The position numbers were made by a program, and so were the translations under genes. A DNA stretch of 64,000 nt, taken from Candidatus Synechococcus calcipolaris G9 (GTDB taxonomy: Bacteria > Cyanobacteriota > Cyanobacteriia > Thermosynechococcales > Thermosynechococcaceae). The stretch is from assembly GCF_029582805.1 (NCBI RefSeq), contig NZ_JAKKUT010000001.1, positions 427,068-491,067 of the forward strand, written 5' to 3'. Shown piece after piece: positions 25,759-34,561 of this stretch (its first letter is position 1; every line of letters starts with the position of its first letter). The notes under the pieces were generated by a model that worked only from the letters and a program-made list of their open reading frames with translations, was not told the DNA's origin and did not search any database.

Positions 25759-26588
25759 TTAAGATAATGTCCGCAACCACCGATCCAAGTCATTATATGG
25801 CACTGAAATCCAACAGAGCTTCCCCCAAGGATTCCAATTGCTCTAGGGATATGATGATTGATTTGGGCCACAAATGTATCAGGGATGGGCCCCACTCGGC
25901 GGCTGAGTTGACGCAGAATGAGCGTACAGGCTTCCTCCCGTTGACCCTCTTGCCGTCCTTCTTGCCGTCCTTGTTGGAGAATGTCTTGGTAAATCACAGA
26001 TTCGCGCATTATCCCCTCCCGAAAAATGGTTTCAATAAGCTCCTTACTGTACTGTAACCCAGCCAATAGTTGAACGATGGTACTGAGTTCTTGGCGAGAC
26101 TGCTCCGATTCAATTTGACTAATTTGATTAGCGACGGATTGCAATAGGGCTGCTTCGTTTTTTGTTTTCCCTAAGACGGCAAAGGGCAATAGGGCGGGAA
26201 TATTAAAAAATTGTTTGGGGTCTTCCTCCCAGAGTTTAACTACGCGATAGCGATGGGTCGTCGTCGGCAACTCGAACACATCGGGCACATGAACCCTTGT
26301 CCGCCGTAGCAAAATCAAGACCTGGATAATCTCACATTGATAGTTGCGATAGATTCTTAGCCAATAGTCCAGCATCCGCAGAGGCAATGTCGGCTCTGGC
26401 TCGACTTGAAATTCTAAATGGAGAATACAGTTCTGGGTTCGTACTAATGTTACGGAATCGGCACGGATCGGTTCCAAGTTCAGTTCTGTTTTCAGGATTG
26501 AGACATTTTCCGAGGAATCCTTGAGGAGCCACTGGGTAAAGGCGGTAGGATATTTTTCTGCTAGGTATTTACAAAGGTTGTCGCGCAT
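25755..26588 (-). CDS. Rpn-family (PD-(D/E)XK) recombination-promoting nuclease, frameshifted C-terminus
   Basis: The protein resembles Rpn/transposase_31-type nucleases with NVSILKTELNLEPIRADSV, ILHLEFQVEPEPTLPLRMLDY (the LHxEFQ nuclease core) and RVVKLWEEDP. The linker GRQEGRQEGQREEA is typical. The usual C-terminal DUF4351 helix is present in the DNA but out of frame: ISLEQLESLGEALLDFSAI is read in the next frame, and NDLDRWLRTLS plus stop in the third. Two single-base changes, near 25853 and 25795, therefore divert the annotated frame into 30 unrelated residues. It converges on the kinase gene and overlaps it by 4 bp. Confidence 0.82.
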   Translation of the reverse strand: MRDNLCKYLAEKYPTAFTQWLLKDSSENVSILKTELNLEPIRADSVTLVRTQNCILHLEFQVEPEPTLPLRMLDYWLRIYRNYQCEIIQVLILLRRTRVHVPDVFELPTTTHRYRVVKLWEEDPKQFFNIPALLPFAVLGKTKNEAALLQSVANQISQIESEQSRQELSTIVQLLAGLQYSKELIETIFREGIMRESVIYQDILQQGRQEGRQEGQREEACTLILRQLSRRVGPIPDTFVAQINHHIPRAIGILGGSSVGFQCHIMTWIGGCGHYLN

Positions 26589-26629
26589 TTCCCTACTTTA
26601 GGCAGGCAGTTGTCCAGAAAATGACCCCA

Positions 26630-27277
26630 CTACCAGGCTTTTGGCTTAAATTTATCATCATTGAGAATCACCATACTATCCCCGGACTGGGCTAGGACAA
26701 ATAAGCCCTGATGATAGGCATAGCGGGCAACCTCTGGCGGAACGACCATGCCAGCCACGGCTCCCATTAGTTTCATGGATCGATGTTGGGGGGATAAGCG
26801 TCTAAATTTGGCAATGCGTTCGAGATGCTCATTCACATCAGTGTGGCTGAGTTTACTTTTGACTTCGACGGCAACGGCTTCATCCCCATTGACCACGAGT
26901 AAATCAATTTCTAGGCTATCTTCCCCTGCTTCAATGGTGACATCACTGGCAAGTTGACGCACGGCAATACCCCGCTCTCGAAAGAGACGCACAGCAGCGG
27001 GACGGACTTGCCATTCGACAAATTCGCCGAGGCGGTTGCCTAAGTTACCAATTTGTTGATTCACTTGCTGGATTTGGCGATCGGTCTTGCGAGCCTGATC
27101 TTTGAGAACTTGCTCCGTTTCCTGAAAGCGGCGTTCTGCTTCCTGGAATCGACGTTCTGCTTCCTGGGATTGCTCCTTGAGAAGCTGCTCTGTTTCTTGA
27201 AATCGGCGTTCGGTTTCTTTTTGGGCTACGGCGAGTTCACCCAATAAACGCCACACATCATCGGCAGTGGTTGCCAT
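26630..27277 (-). CDS. Coiled-coil plus PD-(D/E)XK-like protein (DUF3782 type)
   Basis: A 215-residue protein. Residues about 15-75 are a heptad-like coiled coil built from repeats of RFQETEQ/RFQEAER (near-identical 21-bp units at about 27110-27215). The C-terminal part has SLEIDLLVVNGDEAVAVEVKS, the D...ExK core of a restriction-like nuclease fold, followed by HLERIAKFRRLSPQHRSMKLMGAVAGMVV. The family is common in cyanobacteria and often near Rpn-type genes, as here. A DNA-processing or defence role is only inferred. Confidence 0.78.
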   Translation of the reverse strand: MATTADDVWRLLGELAVAQKETERRFQETEQLLKEQSQEAERRFQEAERRFQETEQVLKDQARKTDRQIQQVNQQIGNLGNRLGEFVEWQVRPAAVRLFRERGIAVRQLASDVTIEAGEDSLEIDLLVVNGDEAVAVEVKSKLSHTDVNEHLERIAKFRRLSPQHRSMKLMGAVAGMVVPPEVARYAYHQGLFVLAQSGDSMVILNDDKFKPKAW

Positions 27278-27322
27278 GGCTTTGACCCTAGATTTTTATG
27301 GCTTGTCTATCTTCTAGGATAC

Positions 27323-30300
27323 CTAACGGCACTGCTCCGCTAGGACAGACTCTACGGGTACACCATTAATCTCTAAGACTGTCTCTTCTCCTTCTTCGAG
27401 CAATTGACAGAGGCTCTGCTCTAAGGGCATCTCCTCCTCTTCTTGACCTTGCAAAATGGTGGATAGGTTAGAGGGTAGGGGCAAATCTACCGGAGTAAAA
27501 ATGATCGGGGGTGCAGAACCTGAGCTTGAGCTAGTTGGAGCCATTGGAGGTGCTGGCGAAGATGGTGGAGATGGTACGGCAGGTATATTGATCGTTGGTG
27601 CGGTTGAAAGAATCACCGGACTGGATGTAACCGGAGGTAAGGGAGGTGCTGCCACACTATAAACAAAACCATTCCCAGCAAACCCTGATGGTGCGGGATA
27701 GGTCGTACTAAACTGTTGTGAGCCTCCCAAGACTGACCAGCCATTGATATTTCCTTCTGGACTGGTGGCATAAACCAGCCAACGTCCCCCTGCTATTAAC
27801 GCATTCACTCCGGCATTGTTGATAAAGTTTTGGTCAGCAGCCAAGGTAATATCTTGGGTGGCATTGATCGGTTGATTCAGCGTAATATTGCCGGTAGTGG
27901 ATTGCAACACCACCGTCTGACTATTTTCAATCCCATCTGGATTCACCGTATCCACTGCCAAATCGGTTCCTGTCACCACAGTAATATTGCCTGTAGTATT
28001 GGCTGCAATGGTTTGGATTTGATTATTAGGATGATCTAACGTGGTATCGCCTGAACCCGTAATCGCCACGCCTTGTGCAATAATTGGGGCCGTTTGAGTA
28101 ACCGTTCCACCGGAATTCAGTGTGAGATTATTGGCACCAACATTTAGGGCAGAATTAATTTGAATACCACCGCTACTGTTCCGTAACTGCAAATTGTCAT
28201 TAAAGGGATGGACAGTTCCAGCAACTTCAATGAGGCCAGTACCATTCTCCGACCCAATCGTGATTAAGCTAAACCCATCTTGAATTTTACTGAGGGCAGT
28301 ATTGCTAAGATTGAGCGTGCCTGTTGCACCATTACCAATGCCAATCGAGGTTGCCGGATCAAGGGGGCGAATTAGTAAAGTCCCGTTGCCAGTGGTTTCC
28401 AGTTGCATCCAATCTAAGTTTTGCCTATCTGCGGTTAAGGTAATCGAGTTGGTGCTAGTGCCTCGAATGACACCCTGTAAGAAATCGCCAGCACCCGAAG
28501 TTCCGCCAGAGGTAAAAATACCTGGATCATTATTTGCACTACTACCTGTAACAGAAATATTGCCCCCGCTAATGATTTGTCCGCCCCATTGCTGCAGAAT
28601 TCCAAAGTTATTTGCCCCACCTGTTGCTTGGGAGTGTCCGGTCAGGTCAACCGTGCCACTGGTACTGGTGATAGTTGCTCCTTTTCCAGTTAGAAATATC
28701 CCGTAATTACTGGAACCACCCGTGCCACTTGTGCCGGAATAAATGATGTTACCTGTGGTGGTACGAGTAATCGCATTACTGTTAGTGGCATCGGTATTAC
28801 TCTCATGATAAACACCATGATTTCTACCATTGTCACCCATCCCACCCTGGCCCGTTAGCGAAATTTGACCGCTGCCACTCTCGATCAGGGTTGTTGTATT
28901 TGCAACCCCATTGCCGAAGTAAATGCCGTGATTCCGTTCAGAGCCAGTTCCCACTGTTCCACCTTTACCCAGGTAGGTAATGCTTCCAGAACTGCTTATA
29001 ACTTGGGAACCGCCAGTTTGACTAATGCCACGATTCCCAGAGCCGATATTGCCCCCGCGTCCTGAAAGGTTGATATTCCCACCTGTAGTCGTCAGATTGG
29101 CATTATTTAAGTTGATGCCAACAAAATTTCCGCTAGCTGGAGTTGCCCCTTGGTTAGCATTGAGAGTGATGCTACCATTTCCAGTAGAAATATTGCTACT
29201 CGTTAATGCAATCGAGCGGTCAGCATCAAGTAAGACATTCTGATTGGTTGTGGTAATGCTGCTGCCAGAGTTGCCAATAATGTTCTGCCCGGCCTGTAAG
29301 GTGATGCTGCCTGCTGTTTCTGTAGTATTTCCCGTGGATAAGTTGCCGTTGAGATTGATTGTGCCTGTACCTGTGGGCGTGCGAATTAATACATTGTCCT
29401 GAAATGCCGCCGTCCGAATATCAATATTTCCGCTGCCAGTTGCGCTACCAATCGTGATTTGACTAAATCCATCCCCTAAGCGGTTAATTTCGGCAGTATC
29501 CAGGTTAAGGGTTCCCATTGCCCCGTCGCCAATGCCAATCGTGGTGCTTGCGGTTACGGGTTGAATAAACAGTTGACCATTGGTGCTTTGGACTGTGCCA
29601 GAGAGTAAATCAAGTTCATTCGTATTGAGCGTTATGGTGCCACCACTCCCTGCTTGAATCGCTCCAGTTGTGTTGGAATTCAGGGTGATTTTGCCAGCAG
29701 CTCCAGTGGTAATAGTAAGAGGGGCATTGGCGGCTGTTGCGCGAACACGGGATGGATTGACCGGTGAAGGATTTATCAAGTTGAAGTTACGTCCGGCCGT
29801 GGCCTGGAAACCATTGGCCCCGGTTGCCGTTAACCAAGTCGTGTTTTGTACCGTAATATCTCGATCTGCATTCAAAATAATTTGTGATGCTGTAATATCT
29901 CCATACTGATTGGTAAAGGGCTGTGTTCCGAGAATAATATCTTCACCCGCATCGAGCGTAACAATATTACTCGGGCCAATGGCTTCAAACGGAGAATTAG
30001 TAGCTCCAGCGATGACGTTAATTGTGCCGCCAGCGGTTAAAGTAACATTTCCTGGAGTCCGAATCCCACGGGTTGTATTGACAGTACCCACGGTAAAACT
30101 ATCGGCATCGGTATAACTAATAGCTCCAGTGGTATTGCTAGCCAGGGTGGTGATGTTATTACTCGTATTGGTCAGGGTAAAGGTACCAGCCCCTAAAAGT
30201 TCTAAACCATTGGCAGTAATCACTCCTGTTCCATTTTGAGTCACATTTCCCGCTGCATTGAGGGTAATGTTGCCTGTTGAGGTTAAGCCTGTTGTATTAA

Positions 30301-32410
30301 CGGTGCCAATTGCAAATCCATCGGCATCCCGGAAACTAATGGCTCCGGTGGTATTGCCTGCCAAGGTGGTGATGTTGTTACCGGCATTCGTCAGGGTAAA
30401 AGTACCAGCCCCTAAAAGTTCTAAACCATTGGCGGTAATCACTCCTGTTCCATTTTGAGTGACACTTCCCCCGGCATTGAGGGTGACATTCTCCCCAGTA
30501 TTGATGGTGTTGTTAATAGCAATGTCATGAGTACTGTTTAAAACAACTGGGCCAGTGGTTGAACTTAAGGGGCTATTGACAATCACACTAGAACCAGCCG
30601 TCAACCCATTATTCGTGGCTGTAATCCCGTTGGGAGCCGTGATTCGGTTCAAGGTAATATTGCCCGTTTCGGCGGCGGTGCCAGTTCGTCCATCTCCTGT
30701 GCTAATGGTGGCTGTTAAAGAACTAATCGCTGATGGGAGGATGGTACTACCAAATGTAATAAACGCAGGCCCATTGTCGCGATTCGCAGCAATGACACCA
30801 TTTGCATTGGATTCATTAGCCACTAAAACGATATTGAGATTTGGTTGAGAAAACGAAATGTTAAAGTTAATGGAGCGTCCGGCCTGGAGTGTTAGAGTAC
30901 CATTAGCCGGATTTAAAAAAGTATATCCATTGTTTGGATCAATAGAGATAATATCATTGTTCGCTTGTAGCGTTACGCTTGCTGTCGTCAGTGCATTCGC
31001 TAAACTAAAAATCGTGATTGTGACATCATCTGCTGGATTATTGGCAAACAAGAGGTTTGTCACAGAAGAAGGTGGGCCGCTTGGCTCTATGGATATATTT
31101 TTGGGATCAAGCAAGAGGGTTCCGGTTTGTCCCAGAGTTGCACGTAGATCCGTCATACCGTCATAAACAAGACGTTCTCGACCCGAAACTTCGGCAAAGC
31201 CGCCATCGCCACCTAATATCCCGCCTTGGGCTGAAATAAATCCATGAAAGATGGTGCTGTTATCCGCCCAATTAATCACCGTGCCGCCCTGACCTTGAGT
31301 TACTGCATCGGCATTCATGACGGTGTTGTTGTCCACATACAGGTGTTGGGCATTGAAACTACTATCTAAGCGACCTGTGCCTGCACTATCCCCTAGATAA
31401 TCTCCACCTCCCAAGATGGTGCCGCCCCCCGCACCTCCAGAGGCATTCAACTGGGCATTCACAAAGGCAACATTAGAGCCAAGAACATTAATCTGTCCCC
31501 CCACTCCCTCAGGACTCGACACATCCATCGTGCCACTAGCAACCGTCGTTGCCCCCTCCACTGGCATATTCACCTTACTGGGGTCATGCACCAAGCTAAT
31601 CGAGCCATCGGGATTATGTACCACACTATTGACCCGTGGACGATCTGTTCCCCCCGTAATTAATCGGGGTAAGTCAACGGCTTCAATCACCCCATCTTCG
31701 GGAATCCGATCCGCCGGAATCTCTAAACTGAGGATCATTCCCTCCTGGGAAATCCGTACCATTCCCGTCTCTGGAACCGCCTGAATTGTGATCCGTCCCC
31801 CCGGAGCCGATAGGGTTCCTGTATTGAACACCTGATGACCCATCAATGTTAAATTTTGCGCTGGGCCAACGGCTAAATTCCCTTCATTGACGATAATTCC
31901 CGTGCTTAAAAACTCAAACCCGGTGGGGTTCCCGACGAGGTTGGCGTAGTCATTAAACCCATTAATGTCAAAAACGCCGCCGTCAAAATGTACTCGATGA
32001 GCCGTTGAGGCATGGAACGCTGCCGGTACGTTTAACTGGGCATTGGGCCCGAAAACAATTCCTGCTGGATTGAGCAAATAGAGGTTGCTATTGCCTCCCG
32101 TTACCTGAATTAAGCCATTGATATAGCTGACATCGCCACCATTCACGCCCGCCAGGATATTTTGAACCTTGGAATTGGATAAAAAATTAGCAATCTGACC
32201 ATCACTAAGACCAAATTGCTTAAAAAGGTGAAATAAATTTTTGCCATCTCTGGAAAACGCACCACCGCCAATATCAAACTGCTGACCATTTACGGTAACG
32301 GTTGTACCTGTGCCTCCAACGGCTGGTGTAATCTGGGCGATCGCAGGTAAGGGAAGAAGACAACCCAACACGGCAAGAGGAGCAAACCATCGACGGATGA
32401 TGTTAAACAT
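27323..32410 (-). CDS. Two-partner-secretion (FHA-type) filamentous exoprotein
   Basis: A 1695-residue secreted protein. A signal peptide (MFNIIRRWFAPLAVLGCLLPLPAIA) leads to a TPS domain with the filamentous hemagglutinin signature: ITPAVGGTGTTVTVNGQQFDI, NLFHLFKQFGLSDGQIANF, GGDVSYINGLIQV and NLYLLNPAGIVFGPNAQLNVPAAF. A long beta-helix of Asn/Thr/Gly repeats follows, then a Pro/Ser-rich linker and a short acidic C-terminus with two cysteines (SLCQLLEE, LAEQC). Export needs an outer-membrane TpsB partner, which is not adjacent. One 73-residue segment is duplicated. It probably acts as a surface adhesin. Confidence 0.9.
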   Translation of the reverse strand: MFNIIRRWFAPLAVLGCLLPLPAIAQITPAVGGTGTTVTVNGQQFDIGGGAFSRDGKNLFHLFKQFGLSDGQIANFLSNSKVQNILAGVNGGDVSYINGLIQVTGGNSNLYLLNPAGIVFGPNAQLNVPAAFHASTAHRVHFDGGVFDINGFNDYANLVGNPTGFEFLSTGIIVNEGNLAVGPAQNLTLMGHQVFNTGTLSAPGGRITIQAVPETGMVRISQEGMILSLEIPADRIPEDGVIEAVDLPRLITGGTDRPRVNSVVHNPDGSISLVHDPSKVNMPVEGATTVASGTMDVSSPEGVGGQINVLGSNVAFVNAQLNASGGAGGGTILGGGDYLGDSAGTGRLDSSFNAQHLYVDNNTVMNADAVTQGQGGTVINWADNSTIFHGFISAQGGILGGDGGFAEVSGRERLVYDGMTDLRATLGQTGTLLLDPKNISIEPSGPPSSVTNLLFANNPADDVTITIFSLANALTTASVTLQANNDIISIDPNNGYTFLNPANGTLTLQAGRSINFNISFSQPNLNIVLVANESNANGVIAANRDNGPAFITFGSTILPSAISSLTATISTGDGRTGTAAETGNITLNRITAPNGITATNNGLTAGSSVIVNSPLSSTTGPVVLNSTHDIAINNTINTGENVTLNAGGSVTQNGTGVITANGLELLGAGTFTLTNAGNNITTLAGNTTGAISFRDADGFAIGTVNTTGLTSTGNITLNAAGNVTQNGTGVITANGLELLGAGTFTLTNTSNNITTLASNTTGAISYTDADSFTVGTVNTTRGIRTPGNVTLTAGGTINVIAGATNSPFEAIGPSNIVTLDAGEDIILGTQPFTNQYGDITASQIILNADRDITVQNTTWLTATGANGFQATAGRNFNLINPSPVNPSRVRATAANAPLTITTGAAGKITLNSNTTGAIQAGSGGTITLNTNELDLLSGTVQSTNGQLFIQPVTASTTIGIGDGAMGTLNLDTAEINRLGDGFSQITIGSATGSGNIDIRTAAFQDNVLIRTPTGTGTINLNGNLSTGNTTETAGSITLQAGQNIIGNSGSSITTTNQNVLLDADRSIALTSSNISTGNGSITLNANQGATPASGNFVGINLNNANLTTTGGNINLSGRGGNIGSGNRGISQTGGSQVISSSGSITYLGKGGTVGTGSERNHGIYFGNGVANTTTLIESGSGQISLTGQGGMGDNGRNHGVYHESNTDATNSNAITRTTTGNIIYSGTSGTGGSSNYGIFLTGKGATITSTSGTVDLTGHSQATGGANNFGILQQWGGQIISGGNISVTGSSANNDPGIFTSGGTSGAGDFLQGVIRGTSTNSITLTADRQNLDWMQLETTGNGTLLIRPLDPATSIGIGNGATGTLNLSNTALSKIQDGFSLITIGSENGTGLIEVAGTVHPFNDNLQLRNSSGGIQINSALNVGANNLTLNSGGTVTQTAPIIAQGVAITGSGDTTLDHPNNQIQTIAANTTGNITVVTGTDLAVDTVNPDGIENSQTVVLQSTTGNITLNQPINATQDITLAADQNFINNAGVNALIAGGRWLVYATSPEGNINGWSVLGGSQQFSTTYPAPSGFAGNGFVYSVAAPPLPPVTSSPVILSTAPTINIPAVPSPPSSPAPPMAPTSSSSGSAPPIIFTPVDLPLPSNLSTILQGQEEEEMPLEQSLCQLLEEGEETVLEINGVPVESVLAEQCR
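30056..30493 (-). repeat. Two tandem 219-bp copies inside the exoprotein gene
   Basis: Two in-frame copies of about 219 bp (73 residues) lie at 30056-30274 and 30275-30493. The shared core encodes NGTGVITANGLELLGAGTFTLTN followed by NNITTLA and NTTGAIS. Copies differ at scattered third positions and a few residues, so the duplication is recent but not brand new. It adds one turn-set to the predicted beta-helix. Confidence 0.85.
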
Positions 32411-32516
32411 TTTTTTTGGCAGAAAATGTAGGCAGAAAATGAGATGTGAATCAGTATGGCAGGGGGATTTTTAACTGTCAAGAATTCGTTATATTTCTTT
32501 TAATTTATAGTCATAT

Positions 32517-32615
32517 GGGCACCTCGATTAATTCAAAATTCGGGGCGATCGCAAACGAAATTTCAATGATTTCAGCCTCTATTTTTGGCAGATCGAGCAA
32601 TTTTTCGAGGTGCCC
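32517..32615. repeat. 99-bp inverted-repeat element, MITE-like
   Basis: GGGCACCTCGA (32517-32527) is matched exactly by its reverse complement TCGAGGTGCCC (32605-32615). Extending inward six bases adds four more matched positions of six. The 65-77 bp between contains a HIP1 site and no gene. A TA dinucleotide lies near each end. Size and structure fit a small non-autonomous element. No second copy was seen in this window. Confidence 0.6.
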
Positions 32616-32736
32616 TAAAGGGACTGAAGATCGATAAAAAGGTATGAGGCTAAAGAATAGCCACCATCACCACTAGCTTTAATGGGTGAAAATAGATCAG
32701 CCTAAAAATTCGTCATACTTTGACAAAGGAAATATA

Positions 32737-32976
32737 ATGGCGACCATTCGTACAGTTTCAGGTAACCCTGAGGATGTTTGGGATGAGTTGGATTGGCAAG
32801 ACATGAGTTCTGCCGAGCAGGCTCTATGGGAAATATTAGGGTGGGATGAATCGAGTTGGAATGAAGAAACAGATCCACCCGAGTCCAGTGATCAGTACTG
32901 GGAAGATTTAAGTTCCGAAGAGCAGGCAGCCGCCAAAAAACTGGGGTATACCCAGGAACTTTGGGATGAGGAGTAA
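32737..32976 (+). CDS. Small acidic repeat protein (LxWxDLSxxEQxAxxxLGYxxxxWDEE)
   Basis: A 79-residue, strongly acidic, Trp-rich protein, using the ATG at 32737 that follows AAAGGAAATATA; the longer frame from 32686 adds 17 residues. It consists of two copies of one motif: WDELDWQDMSSAEQALWEIL with GWDESSWNEE, and YWEDLSSEEQAAAKKLGY with TQELWDEE. Similar single-motif proteins occur in cyanobacteria and marine algae, where the function is not known. It lies alone between the inverted-repeat element and the histidine kinase. Confidence 0.6.
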   Translation: MATIRTVSGNPEDVWDELDWQDMSSAEQALWEILGWDESSWNEETDPPESSDQYWEDLSSEEQAAAKKLGYTQELWDEE

Positions 32977-33042
32977 CCAACGAATTTTCGGCATCTTTTT
33001 CCGGCCACAATCTATCCTTACCCGTTTAACACTTGGGTTGAC

Positions 33043-34341
33043 TCAATAGGGTAATGTCACTAAAAAAGTTGTTCCCTGTTCCATCTGACTATCCACACTG
33101 ATCTGGCCGCGGTGTTCATGGGCAATACTCTGGGCGATCGCCAGGCCCAGGCCCGTACCTTCACTACTGGTTTGATTCCAACGATAAAAGCGATCGAAGA
33201 GATGGGGTAAAGCCTCTGTTGGAATACCGGGGCCACTGTCTTTACAGCAAAATTCATAGCTCTGCCCCGTGGCTTTGAGGCTGAGGCTCACCTGCCCCCC
33301 CGACGGCGTGTATTGGAGGGCATTACTGATGAGATTACTTAGCATCCGACTGAGGTGATCCCCATTTCCCTGGATCAGGAAAGCCGTATCCGGTGAATCC
33401 GTTGGGGCATCTCCAATATCAAGGGATAGCTTAATCCCTTTAGCCGCAGCGATCGCCCCCTGTTCTTCTAGGACAGCCATCAGTAGGGCATCGAGGGGGC
33501 ACCATTCCCAGGTTTGGGGAATCACACCGCTATCTTGACGCACCAGAAACAATAAATCATCCACTAAACGACCCAGGCGGCGAGTTAACCGCTCAATCAC
33601 CTGGAGTTGCTGCTGTTGTTGCACGGGATCCCCTTGAGCTAGGGCGACCTGTACATTGGTTTGAATCAGGGCAATGGGATTGCGTAGCTCGTGGGAAACA
33701 TCGGCGGAAAATTGTTTGAGGTAGGCATAGGATTCCCGAATGGGTTCCATGGCTAAACGGGAGAGAAACCAACCACTGATTCCCACTAACGTCACCATCA
33801 CCAACAGACCAATGCCCAACTCCAGGAGTAGATCCTGACTAGGGCGGGTTACTTCAAACCAGGGATGGCTCACCCGTAAATAGCCGATCACCCGATCCTC
33901 CAACATTAAGATCGTCGTCATTTGTCGCAACCACCGATCGTCATCCCGATCATCCTGTGCCAGGGAGCGATCGCCAGGAATACGAACGGTTTGGGCAACT
34001 TTAGTTAAATTGAGGGGAATATTTAATGGCTCGGAAAAGGTAGACCAGCGTAAGTCTTGCGTGGGACTAAATCCTTCTAAATCAATGTGATCCTCTTCTA
34101 GGGCAGCATTGGCAATGGGATTACTCCCCAGACTAATTTGCCAGTTGATTTGCTCAGGTCGCTGAGGTTCAACCACTAGGGAACGAGTCACCACCTCAAT
34201 CACATGGCTGAGGGTATCATCCACCCGATCTACTAGGGTGATGCGGACATAGAAGAAAAAGCCACTGGCAAAAACCAGCAGGAGCAGGGCCGTAATGGCA
34301 GTGTACCAAAGGGCCAAGCGTCGCTGGGTGGAACGAAACAT
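33043..34341 (-). CDS. Membrane sensor histidine kinase (RppB/NrsS-like), no adjacent regulator
   Basis: A 432-residue kinase. The N-terminus RRLALWYTAITALLLLVFASGFFFYV is the first membrane helix. A periplasmic sensor of about 140 residues is followed by a second helix (LLLELGIGLLVMVTLVGISGWFLS). The cytosolic part has FSADVSHELRNPIALI (phospho-His about 217), NLISNALQYTPSGGQ (N box), DSGPGIP and GTGLGLAIAQSIA (G boxes). The first lines resemble RppB/NrsS metal and redox sensors, but the HAMP domain is weak. No response regulator is next to it. It is divergent from the DUF2808 gene, and the shared intergenic region holds a TCATCT direct-repeat site. Confidence 0.88.
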   Translation of the reverse strand: MFRSTQRRLALWYTAITALLLLVFASGFFFYVRITLVDRVDDTLSHVIEVVTRSLVVEPQRPEQINWQISLGSNPIANAALEEDHIDLEGFSPTQDLRWSTFSEPLNIPLNLTKVAQTVRIPGDRSLAQDDRDDDRWLRQMTTILMLEDRVIGYLRVSHPWFEVTRPSQDLLLELGIGLLVMVTLVGISGWFLSRLAMEPIRESYAYLKQFSADVSHELRNPIALIQTNVQVALAQGDPVQQQQQLQVIERLTRRLGRLVDDLLFLVRQDSGVIPQTWEWCPLDALLMAVLEEQGAIAAAKGIKLSLDIGDAPTDSPDTAFLIQGNGDHLSRMLSNLISNALQYTPSGGQVSLSLKATGQSYEFCCKDSGPGIPTEALPHLFDRFYRWNQTSSEGTGLGLAIAQSIAHEHRGQISVDSQMEQGTTFLVTLPY

Positions 34342-34358
34342 TTGAATGATTTTTCCCT

Positions 34359-34380
34359 GAACGATCTACGAACGATCTAC
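34359..34380. repeat. Exact two-copy tandem repeat, 11-bp unit
   Basis: GAACGATCTAC occurs twice head to tail (34359-34369 and 34370-34380), 17 bp from the histidine kinase start codon in its leader. Confidence 0.8.
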
Positions 34381-34454
34381 CGCTATCAACATCTGTCCCG
34401 GTACTTCTATCACGTATGTCTCTCCATCACTTACAAAAATAAACTCCCCAAAAC

Positions 34455-34486
34455 TTACATAGTAGTAATTTTACATAGTAGTAATT
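34455..34486. repeat. Exact two-copy tandem repeat, 16-bp unit
   Basis: TTACATAGTAGTAATT occurs twice head to tail (34455-34470 and 34471-34486), ending 5 bp before the TCATCT direct-repeat operator of the DUF2808 gene. It may affect or extend the control region. Confidence 0.85.
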
Positions 34487-34490
34487 TTCG

Positions 34491-34511
34491 CTTCATCTGG
34501 GACTCATCTTC
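34491..34511 (+). promoter_or_regulatory. Candidate response-regulator operator (TCATCT-N5-TCATCT), DUF2808 promoter
   Basis: TCATCT at 34493-34498 and 34504-34509, start-to-start 11 bp, in a 21-bp block that is 20/21 identical to the block at 37553-37573. An 11-bp direct repeat is the classical layout for a head-to-tail OmpR/PhoB dimer. A weak -10-like sequence follows about 10 bp downstream (TCATAA, 34520-34525), so the site would overlap the -35 position, as in class II activation. The DUF2808 start codon is 50 bp further on. Confidence 0.65.
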
Positions 34512-34561
34512 AAGGCCGATCATAAAACTATGACGCATTACGAATTCCTCGGAGAACACCT

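Noticed and set aside
27456-31784. Several long + strand frames opposite the exoprotein gene
   Set aside because: They are the complement of Asn/Thr/Gly repeats, giving Val/Pro/Ala-rich low-complexity translations with no motifs.
32446-32637. 63-codon frame through the inverted-repeat element
   Set aside because: The reading runs through the terminal repeats and has no ribosome site or family pattern; it is better explained as part of the element.
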